A stretch of 64,000 nt of DNA from Trypanosoma brucei gambiense DAL972 (lineage: Eukaryota > Euglenozoa > Kinetoplastea > Trypanosomatida > Trypanosomatidae). The translations under genes were made by a program, and so were the position numbers. Positions 46,601 to 57,135 of this stretch are shown here, piece after piece (position 1 is the first letter of the stretch; each line of letters begins with the position of its first letter). Where the stretch lies: positions 868,001-932,000 of the forward strand of contig NC_026744.1 of assembly GCF_000210295.1 (NCBI RefSeq), given 5' to 3'. The notes beneath the pieces were generated by a model, which ran no database searches, had not been told where the DNA came from, and was given only the letters and a program-made list of their open reading frames with translations.

Positions 46601-48536
46601 AGCAAATAACAACGCATTCGCCGATGCCCACATTACGATCTTAGCTAGGGATGCTCCCTTTTCGTGTGCACGGTTGCTGCATTCAGACGAAGGGATCAGC
46701 GCGTACCTGTCGTTACACGATGGCCTCAATCCCCAGGAAGATGTTGGGCAACGCTATGTCATCACTCTGGCGGATACTGTTTCCACGCTGTCGTACTACC
46801 GATATATGTACGGATCTGATACGGAGGCAGCATACGCCGATAAAACAAAGGTTGATGAGTCGAAGTTAGTGGTGCCTATGAAGGCTCTTCCCCGGCCGTG
46901 CTCGTCAAGAGGTGCGACCTCAGAGGCATTCAAGAAGAAGCTTGTGCAGGAAGCCGCAATGAAACCGGAAGATTGGTGCAATTTGTATATTGACATTTTC
47001 CTTCACATCGGGCATGCTGCTCTTTGCCGCGAATCGCTTGAAACAGAGGCTGGGTCGAAGAAGGCGCGCAAGTCCAAGGGAAAAGGTGGAATTAGAACAC
47101 CCGGTGATCTACCGATTCTTCTCCGCGAGCGTAGCGCTTTTATCGGCTACTACAACTCTCTTCCGGACGATGAACGCAAGAAACTAGCTCTCATGACTAT
47201 GCTCGGGAGGACCTGTGGTACTGCCTTTGATGCCTTTGCAGTAATGTGCTCGCATGATGACATAGTGGAGGTTAATATTGGGGGTCGCTTAAATCAGTAT
47301 GTTCCCAGCCAACTTGACGCAGAGCAGGTGATGCGCAAGTTCAGGAGCCCGACGACGCGTCAGTTGCAGGTGGGGGAGGACTCACTTACGTACTTCAAGA
47401 AAACTCATGGGGATAAAACTGCTGAGACGATTTTGGAATTACGGGCCATGGAAAAACTCATTGGTACATACTACGAGAACACTGACGATGGAACAGGAAT
47501 GGTTTCACTTGTGCACGATGATGACAGTTGCATACACCACGAGCTAATACACAATAAGACTAACACTGGTCGATTGGCGAGTGCAAATCCGAACTGCCAG
47601 AACATTCCCAAGGAGGATAAATCACCGTTGCGTGAAATGTTTGTCAGCCGTTATGGCGAAAAGGGAATGTGTATTGAGGCAGATTATTCACAGCTTGAAG
47701 TCGTCGCATTGGCTGTTCTTGCGAATGATCAGCAAATGTTGGAGGATCTTCGGTCTAATGTGGATTTCCACTGCAAACGTGTTGCGATGATGCGTCCCGA
47801 CCTGCAATATACTGAGATTCTCAAGAAGGCAAAGAAGGACAAAGAACCGGAGTTTGTTAAGTTGCGTCAGCAAGCAAAAATCTTTTCCTTCCAACGACAG
47901 TATGGTGCCGGGGTTAAGATGATCAGCGAGAGTACTGGGTTAACGCAGGACCAAGTGCGCCATTTGATCGAAAAGGAGAGGGAGACTTACCGCGGGGTGG
48001 ATGTCTTCAACAGTATGGTTGCTCTATCTGCTAATAAGTTCGATGCCTCGCTGCAAAATGGCTCTCGAAATGTCCGAGGGCACCAGATTTTCAAGGGCAT
48101 GTTCCCTGTCATCACGGGTAGCCGATACATCTTCACGGAGTCCGATGTGCCAGAGGGACTACTCCGAAACAAGTCACTCGCCGTCAAATCAACTAATTTT
48201 TCTCCAACACACCTTAAGAATTACCCAGTGCAAGGGTTTGCCGGTGAGATTGTGCAAATTATGCTTGGGGTGTTGTGGCGCCACTTCCTTCGGAAGGACA
48301 ACTACGGGGGGTTAGCTGTACTAATCAACACCGTGCACGACTGCGTATGGATTGACTGCCACATGGATGTGTTGCAAGACGTTGTCTTGGAAACTGATGG
48401 AATTATGAGTAGCGTACGCGATGTCCTGAATCGTCTTTACCCTGAGATGGAGGTGTCTGTGGACTTCCCCTGTGATGTCGTCGCAGGAGAAAACATGGGC
48501 GCCCTGCGCCCCGTTGTCATTGAGGAGACACTGTGA
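43647..48536 (+). CDS. POLID: Mitochondrial DNA polymerase I-like protein, POLID type
   Basis: The first ATG after the splice acceptor gives 1629 residues, the length I recall for T. brucei POLID. The N-terminus is basic and hydroxylated (MLRRLFKPQLMVPWSRQP), as in a mitochondrial import signal. A 3'-5' exonuclease domain has VVDLETTT near 523, VGHNIKFDLLHMW near 605 and LHGDLENTEL near 695. The family A polymerase domain has motif A IEADYSQLEVVALAVL near 1340, motif B QQAKIFSFQRQYGAG near 1408, and motif C INTVHDCVWIDC near 1562. Bacterial Pol I has HDE in motif C; here the acidic residue after the catalytic Asp is Cys. Kinetoplastids have several such polymerases, and POLID is known to be needed for kinetoplast DNA replication. 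The long segment before the exonuclease domain has no recognised fold. Confidence 0.95.
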   Translation: MLRRLFKPQLMVPWSRQPPTCCSSQIINIISRGLSQRGEPLGAAAPSSVSSVSVPPVASLHTPVMHSNAFAASEVKKLLAKAQYSLFTLGWNPGTDDYCIYCATTNELVRAKKDTLWKAIFWMEGRIGDDYIAGLLFPSDGTPALTEVAAMVREKCRRQVVVAPDTWGICYLTLKNQRDFVRGMELPASLEHAAFLLMRAMFNSSLIEPSVFDVTSGAYISASCADSVSAARDCLVSWWVLFNVHKKFGTSGSRKLIDPVEQIVRRVVKTVNVFVVDINVRVGKGTISEGFTMIVTIYDAQRRSQSVHMIRSLAEESAKRNTLNGLLFGEGTSAISLFVPTDRTKSSQLLAFARSCRPSCPFFVTEPSSLAPFFSGAPVTDGLSEQSDPRSTWALIRTNCFAQCPGRKLEEVLDRKLLQGFTAVANRLYSDRLHRVSPALMSAASSIPLREEPRVAWERVASLVEEERKNPVAHVNKSAFLNNVTITDAEVVFRLQQWHSTIYESPDRLEREREALEGLQRYLVVDLETTTVRRYKRVANPFTKENYVVLSGARDYRGQVFMPSRYYSRNVALRYDDLHVTSTHSLVKGSSKHSLFLPPLDDYDVLVGHNIKFDLLHMWRDVELRRFLKRGGKIWDTMYAEYLLTGHEVKLGHGAGLEEVAKSYGGQTPKLDAVKQAWSSGKDTCEIPYRTLTQYLHGDLENTELIFKKHIERALAQRQVVIILARMDGLLCTTEMEYNGLKTNVQLALSQSNELMCKVKELRRHLDNSIPKEISIDCRKYFNWASNQHLIAFFFGGKLKLSTNARESRLLPGEVFERHTLYARPEDYDKTEFPKGVFLRPPVYVVGPADCLMTTGVSLDKGTKFFKMYFEAYVKQAGFRKSSSVTDSLRRAMVSVSRIDQEKCSNPDALVNLLPKRHLFLFAAFTPTSDGTISKLFLKNAITGESLTIAGDCANKVERLRAFMEGQVEAHTEMLVDADGDGSAPANNNAFADAHITILARDAPFSCARLLHSDEGISAYLSLHDGLNPQEDVGQRYVITLADTVSTLSYYRYMYGSDTEAAYADKTKVDESKLVVPMKALPRPCSSRGATSEAFKKKLVQEAAMKPEDWCNLYIDIFLHIGHAALCRESLETEAGSKKARKSKGKGGIRTPGDLPILLRERSAFIGYYNSLPDDERKKLALMTMLGRTCGTAFDAFAVMCSHDDIVEVNIGGRLNQYVPSQLDAEQVMRKFRSPTTRQLQVGEDSLTYFKKTHGDKTAETILELRAMEKLIGTYYENTDDGTGMVSLVHDDDSCIHHELIHNKTNTGRLASANPNCQNIPKEDKSPLREMFVSRYGEKGMCIEADYSQLEVVALAVLANDQQMLEDLRSNVDFHCKRVAMMRPDLQYTEILKKAKKDKEPEFVKLRQQAKIFSFQRQYGAGVKMISESTGLTQDQVRHLIEKERETYRGVDVFNSMVALSANKFDASLQNGSRNVRGHQIFKGMFPVITGSRYIFTESDVPEGLLRNKSLAVKSTNFSPTHLKNYPVQGFAGEIVQIMLGVLWRHFLRKDNYGGLAVLINTVHDCVWIDCHMDVLQDVVLETDGIMSSVRDVLNRLYPEMEVSVDFPCDVVAGENMGALRPVVIEETL

Positions 48537-49269
48537 GCGTTAAAGCATATGTGCCCTATAGCAGTAACGTCTCACTGCTCGTTTTGTTGTTTTGGATCCG
48601 ACTCATTCTCTCTCAAAACTCCTTCCTCCACACTTTTCAGTGAAAAGATACCCATCCCCTTTTGTTTGTGTGTGTGTGTGTGTGAAGGGAAGTGAAATGA
48701 AATGAAACGGAAAAAATTAATCATAGATCGGTAACCTAATAAAGTGAAGGAGCTCCATTATAAAAATTAACTACACGCGTATGGGCGCATGAGTGTGTGT
48801 GGGTATAATCTAAGTAATTTCGAAGGTAGGCGGATGCCGTATTCCATAGAAGGTATAAACAATGCCAAAGGATCGAAGAAACGAAAGGGAGAGTGCGGAT
48901 GAAGAAAGCTCACATAGATAAGTATGGGATCGAATACGATCCAAGTTGGTTTTATTGTTTGGTTTTGCTGGTTTAGCTGATACCTTTCTTTTCTACTGTT
49001 TCACTTCTTTACTTTGATAAATGTGCGGAAAATTGCTTTATTTTTTTTGTCAGCAAGAGAGTTTTCTCTTGGATTCTAAAAATAAAGTAAAAAAGGCACG
49101 GTAAGGAGTGCCCATGGAGCTGCGAGGGCATGCCAGTTTTCATGCCCTTCTGTTTTGTGTTACAAAAGGCAAAAGTTTCTCTTTTCCTCCGTTGGCTTCC
49201 TTTTTTTTTTTTCCGCTGGCAGACTTTTAAGCATATAACCACTGGTACGGGAGTGAAGGAAAAAATAGA
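48537..49269. other. Intergenic region with splice signals for squalene monooxygenase
   Basis: A GT repeat at 48667-48684 lies in the polymerase 3' UTR. A strong pyrimidine tract (CTTCCTTTTTTTTTTTTTCC at about 49195-49214) precedes the AG at 49221-49222, giving a 47-base leader. No gene is seen. Confidence 0.65.
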
Positions 49270-51009
49270 ATGGAGGCGGCCATTATTGGATCAGTTGTTT
49301 TCCTAGCGCTAACGGTAACATTCCTCTTTGTTCTGTTTGATCATGCTGTATCCGGTGTCCGGTTGAAGGAAGCGCGCCTAAACTATGACTATGATGTTAT
49401 CATTGTTGGGGGGAGTATCGCGGGACCAGTCATGGCTAAGGCTCTCGCAGACCAAAACCGCCGTGTGCTGCTACTCGAGAGGTCACTTTTCACTAAACCA
49501 AACCGTATTGTGGGGGAACTCCTTCAACCTGGAGGTATGGATGTGTTGATGAAATTAGGCATGGACGAATGCGCTAAATCCGTTGGAATGCCTTGCCATG
49601 GTTATGTTGTTCTGGATGAACGTGGCGATGAAATACGGCTACCGTATGCTGCTGGCCTTCAGGGGTTCTCTTTTCATTTTGGGGATTTGGTGAACAATTT
49701 ACGAAAGTACGTGTGGCAGAACTGTCAGCCAGCCGTCACGATGCTTGAAGCCACGGTAACAGAGGTCCTCGTGGAGCGAGTTGCTCCGTGTGTGAACAGG
49801 GCCTACGGCGTTGTCTACACCACGGCAGCCGAGTATAACGTTCCGGAGTCACCTTTTACGGGCGCGCCACCCTCGAGAACGGATTCTACAAGCATGTCGG
49901 AGGAGGTGCAAAAAACTGCAACAGCTCCTCTCGTTATTATGTGTGACGGCGGTTCGTCAAAGTTCAAAGCTATGTATCAACACTACGACCCTGCAGCCAA
50001 CTACCACTCGCACTTCGTTGGTCTCATCATACGTAATGCTCGTCTTCCTCAAGAAGGATACGGAACCGTTTTCTTTGGGAAAAAAGGACCCATTCTTTCG
50101 TACCGCTTAGATCCTAACGAGCTTCGTGTTCTCGTCGACTACAACAAACCAGCGTTACCATCGTTGGTGGAGCAAAGCCGCTGGCTATCCGAGGAAATCG
50201 CGCCATGCCTTCCTTCCAACATGCAAGAGGATTTTATTAAGGCAGCACAGAGTACCCAAAACATTCGATCCATGCCAATTGCCTTTTATCCCGCCACTTT
50301 TCCTTCTATCAGGGGTTACGTGGGGATCGGAGACCATGCCAATCAACGACACCCCCTTACGGGTGGGGGCATGACATGTGCATTCAGTGATGCATTTCTT
50401 TTAGCGGAGAAACTCCTCGAAATCAAGGAGATGCGCAGCTCCGACGTTGTGGAGATGGCCGATATTGAAGACAGTATCCAAAATGCTATCGTGAGCTATG
50501 CGCGTGGGCGCGTGGTGCACAGCTCCAGTATTAATATCTTATCGTGGGCACTATATGCTGTTTTTGGCACCCGTTTGCTCCGCAATGCCTGCTTGGAATA
50601 CTTCGCACGCGGTGGTGAGTGCGTTTCCGCTCCGATGGCATTGTTGGCTGGTGTGGATCACAGCCCACAGCGGCTACTGTGGCATTACACCAGAGTCATG
50701 TTTAATGGTGCACTGAACCTCGCCACGTTAAGTGGTCCCCGCAACTGTCGCGGTAAGGATACTCCCAGTTTCGGTAGAAGGTGCATTAATGCTGCTACAT
50801 TCTTTGTATCTCCGTTTCGGGTGCTTGAGGCACTTTATCTTCTGATCGCGGCTGCATGTGTTGCAGTGCCGGTGGCGTACAGTGAATTCGTTTCCATCTG
50901 GCGGTTGATAAATCCAACGGGGTTTCTTTCGTCTATTTACAAGACCGTCCGAGTTGCTGTGTGTCGTTCGCTACTCAACGGGAGGAAAAGGAAGCCAATT
51001 GGTTTGTGA
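49270..51009 (+). CDS. SQLE: Squalene monooxygenase (squalene epoxidase)
   Basis: The 579-residue product has an N-terminal membrane helix (residues 5-25). The FAD-binding signature YDVIIVGGSIAGPVMAKAL lies near 41, followed by the glutamate-containing VLLLERSLFTKPNRIVGE and LLQPGGMDVLMKLGM. The second FAD motif, GIGDHANQRHPLTGGGMT, is near 351, with FSDAFLLAEKL after it. A hydrophobic C-terminal segment (EALYLLIAAACVAVPVAY, near 518) could anchor the protein. The enzyme oxidises squalene to 2,3-oxidosqualene in the ER, the first oxygen-requiring step of sterol synthesis and the target of allylamines. Ergosterol-type sterols are made by these parasites. A serine-rich insert near residue 197-215 is specific to this protein as far as I can tell. 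The start is supported by the upstream splice acceptor. Confidence 0.96.
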   Translation: MEAAIIGSVVFLALTVTFLFVLFDHAVSGVRLKEARLNYDYDVIIVGGSIAGPVMAKALADQNRRVLLLERSLFTKPNRIVGELLQPGGMDVLMKLGMDECAKSVGMPCHGYVVLDERGDEIRLPYAAGLQGFSFHFGDLVNNLRKYVWQNCQPAVTMLEATVTEVLVERVAPCVNRAYGVVYTTAAEYNVPESPFTGAPPSRTDSTSMSEEVQKTATAPLVIMCDGGSSKFKAMYQHYDPAANYHSHFVGLIIRNARLPQEGYGTVFFGKKGPILSYRLDPNELRVLVDYNKPALPSLVEQSRWLSEEIAPCLPSNMQEDFIKAAQSTQNIRSMPIAFYPATFPSIRGYVGIGDHANQRHPLTGGGMTCAFSDAFLLAEKLLEIKEMRSSDVVEMADIEDSIQNAIVSYARGRVVHSSSINILSWALYAVFGTRLLRNACLEYFARGGECVSAPMALLAGVDHSPQRLLWHYTRVMFNGALNLATLSGPRNCRGKDTPSFGRRCINAATFFVSPFRVLEALYLLIAAACVAVPVAYSEFVSIWRLINPTGFLSSIYKTVRVAVCRSLLNGRKRKPIGL

Positions 51010-51385
51010 TGACACATGTGGTCAGTTAAGTGAGGGCACATTGGTTGCGGGAAAAGAGTAGAAACAAAAGAGGCAGTTGTGTTGTTTAACCTTGCCTCTG
51101 GGGTTGGGCATCACTGTAAATTCGTTTACTTGTTATCACTATTTTTAGTTCAAACACATCTGTACGCATGTCCTTTAAACAATTCCCTTGTCGAGGAGGG
51201 ACTCGGCTCATTCAGTTGCGTGCCTGCACAGCGCCGGTTGCTGATTGTGGATATGCTTCACGCCGCGCTATGGTGCAGTAGAGATGGAGGTCAAGGAACG
51301 AGTGGTACACATCGCTCTGTTATTGAATTGTATGCACTGTTACTCGCCTGGTGCGTCACCCTCTTTGAGGGACGCGCGCTTCTGT

Positions 51386-51428
<43 letters not shown>

Positions 51429-52771
51429 TGTTTCATTATCGGCAGTTTTGATGACTGGGAGGGGGAGCGATCGCTATAGGTTTTTTTTTTAGTTTAAGCC
51501 GCAGCAGTAGCCCTCAGATCTCAGTATCTCGTGACGGGCATTAGTTCCCGATTGGCTGTGGCAAGGAGTTCCGCCTATGGTGCTAAGGGCGCGCCGCGAA
51601 CACCCACCCGCCGTGGCGTGGTCTTCGAGTTTCGTGTGTTGTTTATACTTAATTCCTTCTCATTTTGTGTTTGAATTAGGCTGCAAATGTCAGGTAGGTG
51701 AAACCGGGTTGTTTCCGGTGCTTGTTTCCTTAAACTGAATATAACTGACAGTCGCATCGTATCTGGTTACCAACTGCTGAAACGAAATGCGGAGGCGCAT
51801 GTTAACCCGGTTGCATGAATGGCCCGCGGCGTTTCTGGTGTAGTTTCCACGTTTTTCGATGTGTTGTTATTCTGAAGAGGTGACGCGGTTGATGACGTGA
51901 TAATGTTTTAAGATGATGTGCCGTATGTGACTCGGATTGGTGTGTCTCTTTGATGTAAAGGGGAACACACGCGTTCAGACTGCCAATAGGCCGCTGTGAG
52001 AGGGTGTGTGTTAAAGTTTTGGCGATCGAGCTTCCTTCCTTCCTTCTCTTTTTTTTTTCCTGGGAACATATGGGGGCACATGGGGTTTTGTGTAGAAATC
52101 CAAATTTATTACCGGAGTGAAGCGATTCACCTCCTTGAACAACATTGAGGTCATTGTCATGAGACACACTACTCCGCTCGTTATCCTGCGCATTGGAAGC
52201 CTCTTTGCGTTTGACCGGTTGGAAGCCTACCTTTACTGTTGCCTCTATCGTGGAGACTTCTGTGACTCTCCGACACGTTTTGTTTATCGTTGGGGCTCTT
52301 TCCTCCGTTCTTTATTTTTTTATTTTTTTCGCTCTCCTCTTTACTGCCGCGTACCGAAACTATGTTGCGCGTCGGGGTTGGGGGTTTTGTGCGTGCGCAA
52401 TTATGGAGAGCCAGTGACTCCTCGAGTGCATTGTTAAATGAAGGGAAAATTCGGGTACTTGTGCGTGCGTGACTTTCATATTCTTTTGGTTACCATTAAA
52501 TTCTTTTTTCTCCTTGTGTGCTTTCGCCTGTTTTGACTTTGTAGTAGAAGTGTGTGGGTTTCTCTAAGGTCTTCTTAGCGAAGGTCCTCAACACCGAGCA
52601 ACCTCTAGAAACGAGTTTAACTGGGCGCAGACGAATATCTAAAATATTCGTTCGTATATAGATACACTGCCCTGATAGGGGAAGAAGAAAAAAGAACAGG
52701 GCCGAAGTTACAAGAGAGTGAAGTGAAAAGAGAGTTCAAAAGTGAAAGAAGCGAAAATCAAAAGGAAGGAA
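51010..52771. other. Long intergenic region with a GT repeat
   Basis: About 1.76 kb has no supported gene. It holds the squalene monooxygenase 3' UTR and the kinesin 5' UTR. A pyrimidine-rich tract at about 52497-52541 ends in GTAG (AG 52543-52544), a plausible acceptor for the kinesin mRNA. A hydrophobic frame at 52193-52417 has no ATG near its start. Confidence 0.55.
51388..51425. repeat. GT dinucleotide repeat
   Basis: About 19 GT units lie in the 3' UTR region downstream of squalene monooxygenase. They are likely to vary in length between strains. Confidence 0.9.
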
Positions 52772-54931
52772 ATGGAGCGACAGCTTCGCGAACTCCTTGA
52801 GCAAGGAGGTTTGTCGCACACAATTCAGGGGTTTGTCGATGGTGGTGTTCTTACCCTTCAGCAGCTCAAACAGCTCACCATGCAAGACTATCAATCTGTT
52901 GGTGTCATTGTCATGACTGACCGCCGAAAACTATTTGAGCTGATTCAATATATGAAGAGAGAGCAGGCGAACCCCCCCTCCGTATTGAACACCTCGGACG
53001 CGCCACGTGTACCCGAGCACACACCTCAGGCCGTAACTGGTGCGCGAAACACAACACCGAATTGCCGTAATGCGACACCCTCCAGCGCGCAACGCAAGGC
53101 GGAAAATGAGAACGCTCGCATGAATGAAAGCAGGCAACTGTCAGGGGCGGGAGGGCGACGCGATCCACTTCATGTGATTGACGATATGGAGCTCTCAGCC
53201 ATGAAAATGACCCCAAACTCACGGCCACTCAGCCGTGTAGCACGCGCCTCCCCAACAGCCGCCACCCGTAAGCCTGGGGAGAGTGGAACTACTAAAAGAA
53301 AGGCAAGTCGCATCACAGTGGTGGTCCGCAAACGTCCACTTAGCACGTCTGAGATCAATGATGGCTTATACGATATCCTCGCCACGGACCCTGACAACCT
53401 GCAGGCAATTGCCCTACTTGAGCCCAAACAGAAAGTTGACCTCACGAAATATATTGAAAAACACCGTTTTACCTATGATTTGGTTCTTGACGACAAGTAC
53501 AGCAACCGCGATGTGTACGAGAAGGCATGCAAACCCCTTATTGAAACAGTGTTTGAGGGTGGGTGTGCCACTTGCTTTGCGTATGGACAAACGGGAAGTG
53601 GCAAGACATATACAATGCTCGGGAAGGGGGACCAGGAAGGTATATATCTGATGGCTGCACGTGATCTGTATGCTCGACTGGAAAGTGGGATGAGTATCAT
53701 GGTTTCATTCTTCGAGATATATGGAGGAAAGTTGTTTGACCTGCTGAATGAGCGTGAGAAGCTTGCATGCCGTGAAGATAGTCGCGGTGTTATCAATGTT
53801 TGTGGCCTTACGGAACATCGTGTGGAGGATACGGGGCATCTCATGCGTGTAATCGACTACGGAAATTCCATTCGAGCGGCCGGCTCGACGGGCATGAATG
53901 CGGATTCCTCCAGGTCGCACGCTATCCTTCACATAACGGTTTTGAATTCAAAGAACCGGTTCTTCGGTAGGTTCACCTTCATCGACCTCGCTGGAAGCGA
54001 GCGGGGTGCAGATACACTTGATAGCGACAGAACCACGCGCCTCGAAGGTGCAGAAATCAATAAGTCACTTTTGGCACTGAAGGAATGTATTCGTGCGCTG
54101 GACCAGAATCATCGGCACATTCCTTTCCGTGGTTCAAAGCTTACAGCCGTGCTGAGGGACTGCTTCACGGGGAACAGTCGCACTGTGATGATAGGCAATG
54201 TTAGTCCTGCAAGCGGAAGCTGTGAACACACCCTTAACACACTACGCTACGCTGATCGTGTGAAGGAACTAAAGAAAGACAAGTCGTCCCGCATCGCCGC
54301 CGAGGAAATCATGATTGGCCAGATGCCAAGTGAAGAGATTGAAACACTTGGATTGAGCAGTAACTTTGCCCAAAGACGTGCCCGAGAAAAGAAGGCCGGC
54401 ACCCGGTCCTCCAGTCATCTTTCACAACGGGAACCAGGCACGCCTAACGCAAAGTCTCACAGCAGCTACGGCAGCGGCTATCGGCTGAAAGGGCAACATT
54501 CTCGCGTGTCAATGAGCTGCAAAGAGGAAGACTACCCGAACTTCTCCGACAGCATTCGCTCCGGGAAAGTTCCAAGTAGTGGAGGGACGAAGAGCTTCAA
54601 CAGGGTGACACCAAAACACAGTCGTGTTGGCAGCGAAATATCGATCCGCGACGCTAGCCCGTATGAAATGACTTCTTTTGCGAGCGGTGATTCCTTAGAC
54701 GAAGAGGAGGATAATACCATTCTGGGCCATCGCCGTCATATTGACGCAATGATGGAGTTATTGAAACAAGAAATGACGGAATTGAATGGAGTAGAGATGC
54801 CTGGAGCCTCCATTGAGGTGTACTGCAAAAATGTTGAGAGCATTCTCAACCGTCAGGCGAAGAGTATTAGCAGTGTTAGAAATATGATAAGGCAGTTGCT
54901 AAACCGCCTGGAGTCTCGGCAACGCCGGTAA
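52772..54931 (+). CDS. Kinesin-13 microtubule depolymerase with N-terminal SAM domain
   Basis: The frame opens at a GTG, but the first ATG is at 52772, giving 719 residues. Residues 1-65 look like a SAM domain ([41 protein letters not shown]). The motor domain spans about 180-500, with [11 protein letters not shown], the kinesin-13 loop-2 sequence [16 protein letters not shown] near 220, P-loop [13 protein letters not shown] near 270, switch [13 protein letters not shown] near 373, and switch [10 protein letters not shown] near 406. The motor is internal, as in this class. The C-terminal third is serine-rich and ends in a short predicted coiled coil ([13 protein letters not shown]). The KVD motif is the determinant used by MCAK-type kinesins to depolymerise microtubule ends. 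Trypanosomes have several kinesin-13 paralogues acting in spindle or flagellum length control; which one this is cannot be proven here. Confidence 0.95.
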   Translation: MERQLRELLEQGGLSHTIQGFVDGGVLTLQQLKQLTMQDYQSVGVIVMTDRRKLFELIQYMKREQANPPSVLNTSDAPRVPEHTPQAVTGARNTTPNCRNATPSSAQRKAENENARMNESRQLSGAGGRRDPLHVIDDMELSAMKMTPNSRPLSRVARASPTAATRKPGESGTTKRKASRITVVVRKRPLSTSEINDGLYDILATDPDNLQAIALLEPKQKVDLTKYIEKHRFTYDLVLDDKYSNRDVYEKACKPLIETVFEGGCATCFAYGQTGSGKTYTMLGKGDQEGIYLMAARDLYARLESGMSIMVSFFEIYGGKLFDLLNEREKLACREDSRGVINVCGLTEHRVEDTGHLMRVIDYGNSIRAAGSTGMNADSSRSHAILHITVLNSKNRFFGRFTFIDLAGSERGADTLDSDRTTRLEGAEINKSLLALKECIRALDQNHRHIPFRGSKLTAVLRDCFTGNSRTVMIGNVSPASGSCEHTLNTLRYADRVKELKKDKSSRIAAEEIMIGQMPSEEIETLGLSSNFAQRRAREKKAGTRSSSHLSQREPGTPNAKSHSSYGSGYRLKGQHSRVSMSCKEEDYPNFSDSIRSGKVPSSGGTKSFNRVTPKHSRVGSEISIRDASPYEMTSFASGDSLDEEEDNTILGHRRHIDAMMELLKQEMTELNGVEMPGASIEVYCKNVESILNRQAKSISSVRNMIRQLLNRLESRQRR

Positions 54932-57135
54932 GTGTACTTCCCTACCGGTGGCGTCGGGGGATCACCCGTTAGTTTATCTGTCTCCTCTTTCTTTTGCTTT
55001 GTACGAGTGGAGAAGGAGAGGGAGGGAGAATAGGACTTTTTTGTTTGTTTTGTTCGGTGTGTGTGTGTGTGTGTGTGTATGTTCGAAGGGTTAGCGCGTT
55101 TTTTTTATTTGTGGGAAACTCGGGTAATGCACGGGGAAGTGTAAAGCAAAGGCTGTATAGAAGTTGAGAAGGAAATCGAGAAAAAAAGAAAGGGAGGGGG
55201 ATCATGTAGGTGTGATGTTTAGCTCTTTGAGGCTAATTGCACCTGAGAGAAGAAGCGGCAAAACCGGATAAGGAATATTGAGTGCAAGGAAAAGTGTGTG
55301 TGTCTCCCACCTGACTCATGGAAAGAAGTGTGAATGACGCGAATGAATGGAATAGTAGCAGTATCACAAATATCACATATATGCAGACATGTGAAGGAAA
55401 GGCGCAAGGCGGGAGGAGGAGGAGGAGGAGGGGCAGGGAGGAAGTGTTCATACATAAGTGTGAATGTGGGAAGCTTACTTGGAACTTTACCGCCTCCCCC
55501 TCCCCAATTTCCCTTCTTTGCTGTTTCTACGAGCCACCTCCTTCCTGACTACCGGTACAACAGCAGTGATTTCATCTTCCGAGTATTTGGCGTGTTCGCA
55601 TGTGGGTGAGAGAAAGCGTTTTACTCTCCGCAGTTTCCCATCATGGGGCGGGGGAGAGAATGTTGAAGGGTGTAAACTGGGAAAACAAAAGTTAGGGTGC
55701 AAAAGAAAAAAATATTAGAAGGAAAATTAGCATGAATGAATAAACAGTGAGGGGTATTGGGTTGAGAGGGGGGAAGCGGCGTTGCAAGTCACAAAGGCTG
55801 TTGTTGTCTTTTTTTTTTTTCTATTATACCCTTTCCCATTTTCCTTACCTTGTTCTCCCACACTGTCCCCGTCCTTTTCCATTTGTCCTACCCGTCGCTG
55901 CTGCCTTATATATTTCAAAGCTGGCGGTATTATTATGATTATTGTTGTCATTCGCACATAAACGTTATCCCTTATATTTACATATATTTAAATTTATGCT
56001 TTTCCCTTACCCATCTTCTTTGTACAGTGGCGGGTCAGATGTTGTGAGAATACCTTGAAATTTGTTGTCTTCTTCCCTCTGTGTCTCCCTTGTCCTCACC
56101 GGTGTTTACATATATATATATATATATGACTATCACTATGAGCATCACTGTTTCCTTTGCTCAAAAGAAAAACAAAACAAAAATTAAATGAAAACAATAC
56201 TTTTATATTTATATATTACCTTGCTTTCCATTGCTGGTGCTGCACCCTTTTCCCCTCCGCCCACTCTTCGGGGAAGGGAGTTCCCACTAAATCGGCCGTT
56301 GCCATTCCTGCTTGGGATATGGGTGCGTGCTCATTGACTCAGTATCACAGAAATTACCGCAATGGACGAAATCAAAAAAAATAAATAAAAAATAATAAAA
56401 AAAAATATATATATATATATAATAAAACAAGCAGCAGGTAAGGTGTTGACAGGAAAAGAGGAAGGGAAGCACGAAAATAATAAAACCAACAACGTCAAAA
56501 AGAAGAACAAACTTATTTGCTCGTTTTTCCATGCACACACACACACACACACCTCTGTGTATACGTTTGGCTGCGTGAACGGCTACTCGTCTTTCTCCCT
56601 TCTTTGTTTTTGGTTTTCCGTGTGTGTCCATCCATACTTATGTGTACCAAGGTGAGTGTTACGGTGGCTATTACTCACCATCGGGGTAATACTGGTTACT
56701 TTAATCACGATTGTTGTTGTTGTTGTTTGAGGTGCTTTTGTTCTCTTCTGGCATCTAATCATTGGTGCTTCGTCCCTTCATCATCTTTTTTTGTTCGTTG
56801 CCCTTCTTACATTCTCTGTTAACCCAGTCGTTTTCCTTCCCCCCTCCTCCTCATCAAGACAGTAACAACAACAATTATTATTACACTCGCTACCTTCACT
56901 TCAACACGTGCGCAATTCTCTTGTTTTTTCGTCGGATACCTTCAAATGGTCTGTACGCGGATTGTGTTTATTTTCTTTTGTTTTTTTTTTTGCGCGTGCG
57001 GTGGCACATAACCCTGTATGCTTACTCCCCTACACATTAGCTGATATTGGTTATAATGTTCTTGCCATCCTCACATTCCCCACTTGTCTACCCATATAAC
57101 GTCCGAACATCGAAAACGAAACCTATAGTTAAGGA
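54932..57135. other. Long intergenic region rich in microsatellites
   Basis: About 2.2 kb has no supported gene between the kinesin and p166-like genes. It contains a GT repeat (55057-55079), a GGA-rich purine tract (55413-55442), TA repeats (56109-56127 and 56406-56421) and a CA repeat (56532-56552). A pyrimidine tract at about 56968-56992 precedes an AG at 57039-57040; another AG lies at 57127-57128. Either could be the acceptor for the next gene. Confidence 0.6.
56406..56552. repeat. TA and CA dinucleotide repeats
   Basis: A TA run at 56406-56421 and a CA run at 56532-56552 lie in the long spacer upstream of the p166-like gene. Confidence 0.85.

Noticed and set aside
51079..51492. 137-residue frame through the GT repeat
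   Set aside because: It is read through a microsatellite that gives Cys-Val repeats and lies in the 3' UTR of squalene monooxygenase.
52193..52417. 74-residue hydrophobic frame upstream of kinesin-13
   Set aside because: It looks membrane-like (VLFIVGALSSVLYFFIFF), but begins at TTG with an in-frame stop upstream and no ATG near the start; the hydrophobic part is a pyrimidine tract.
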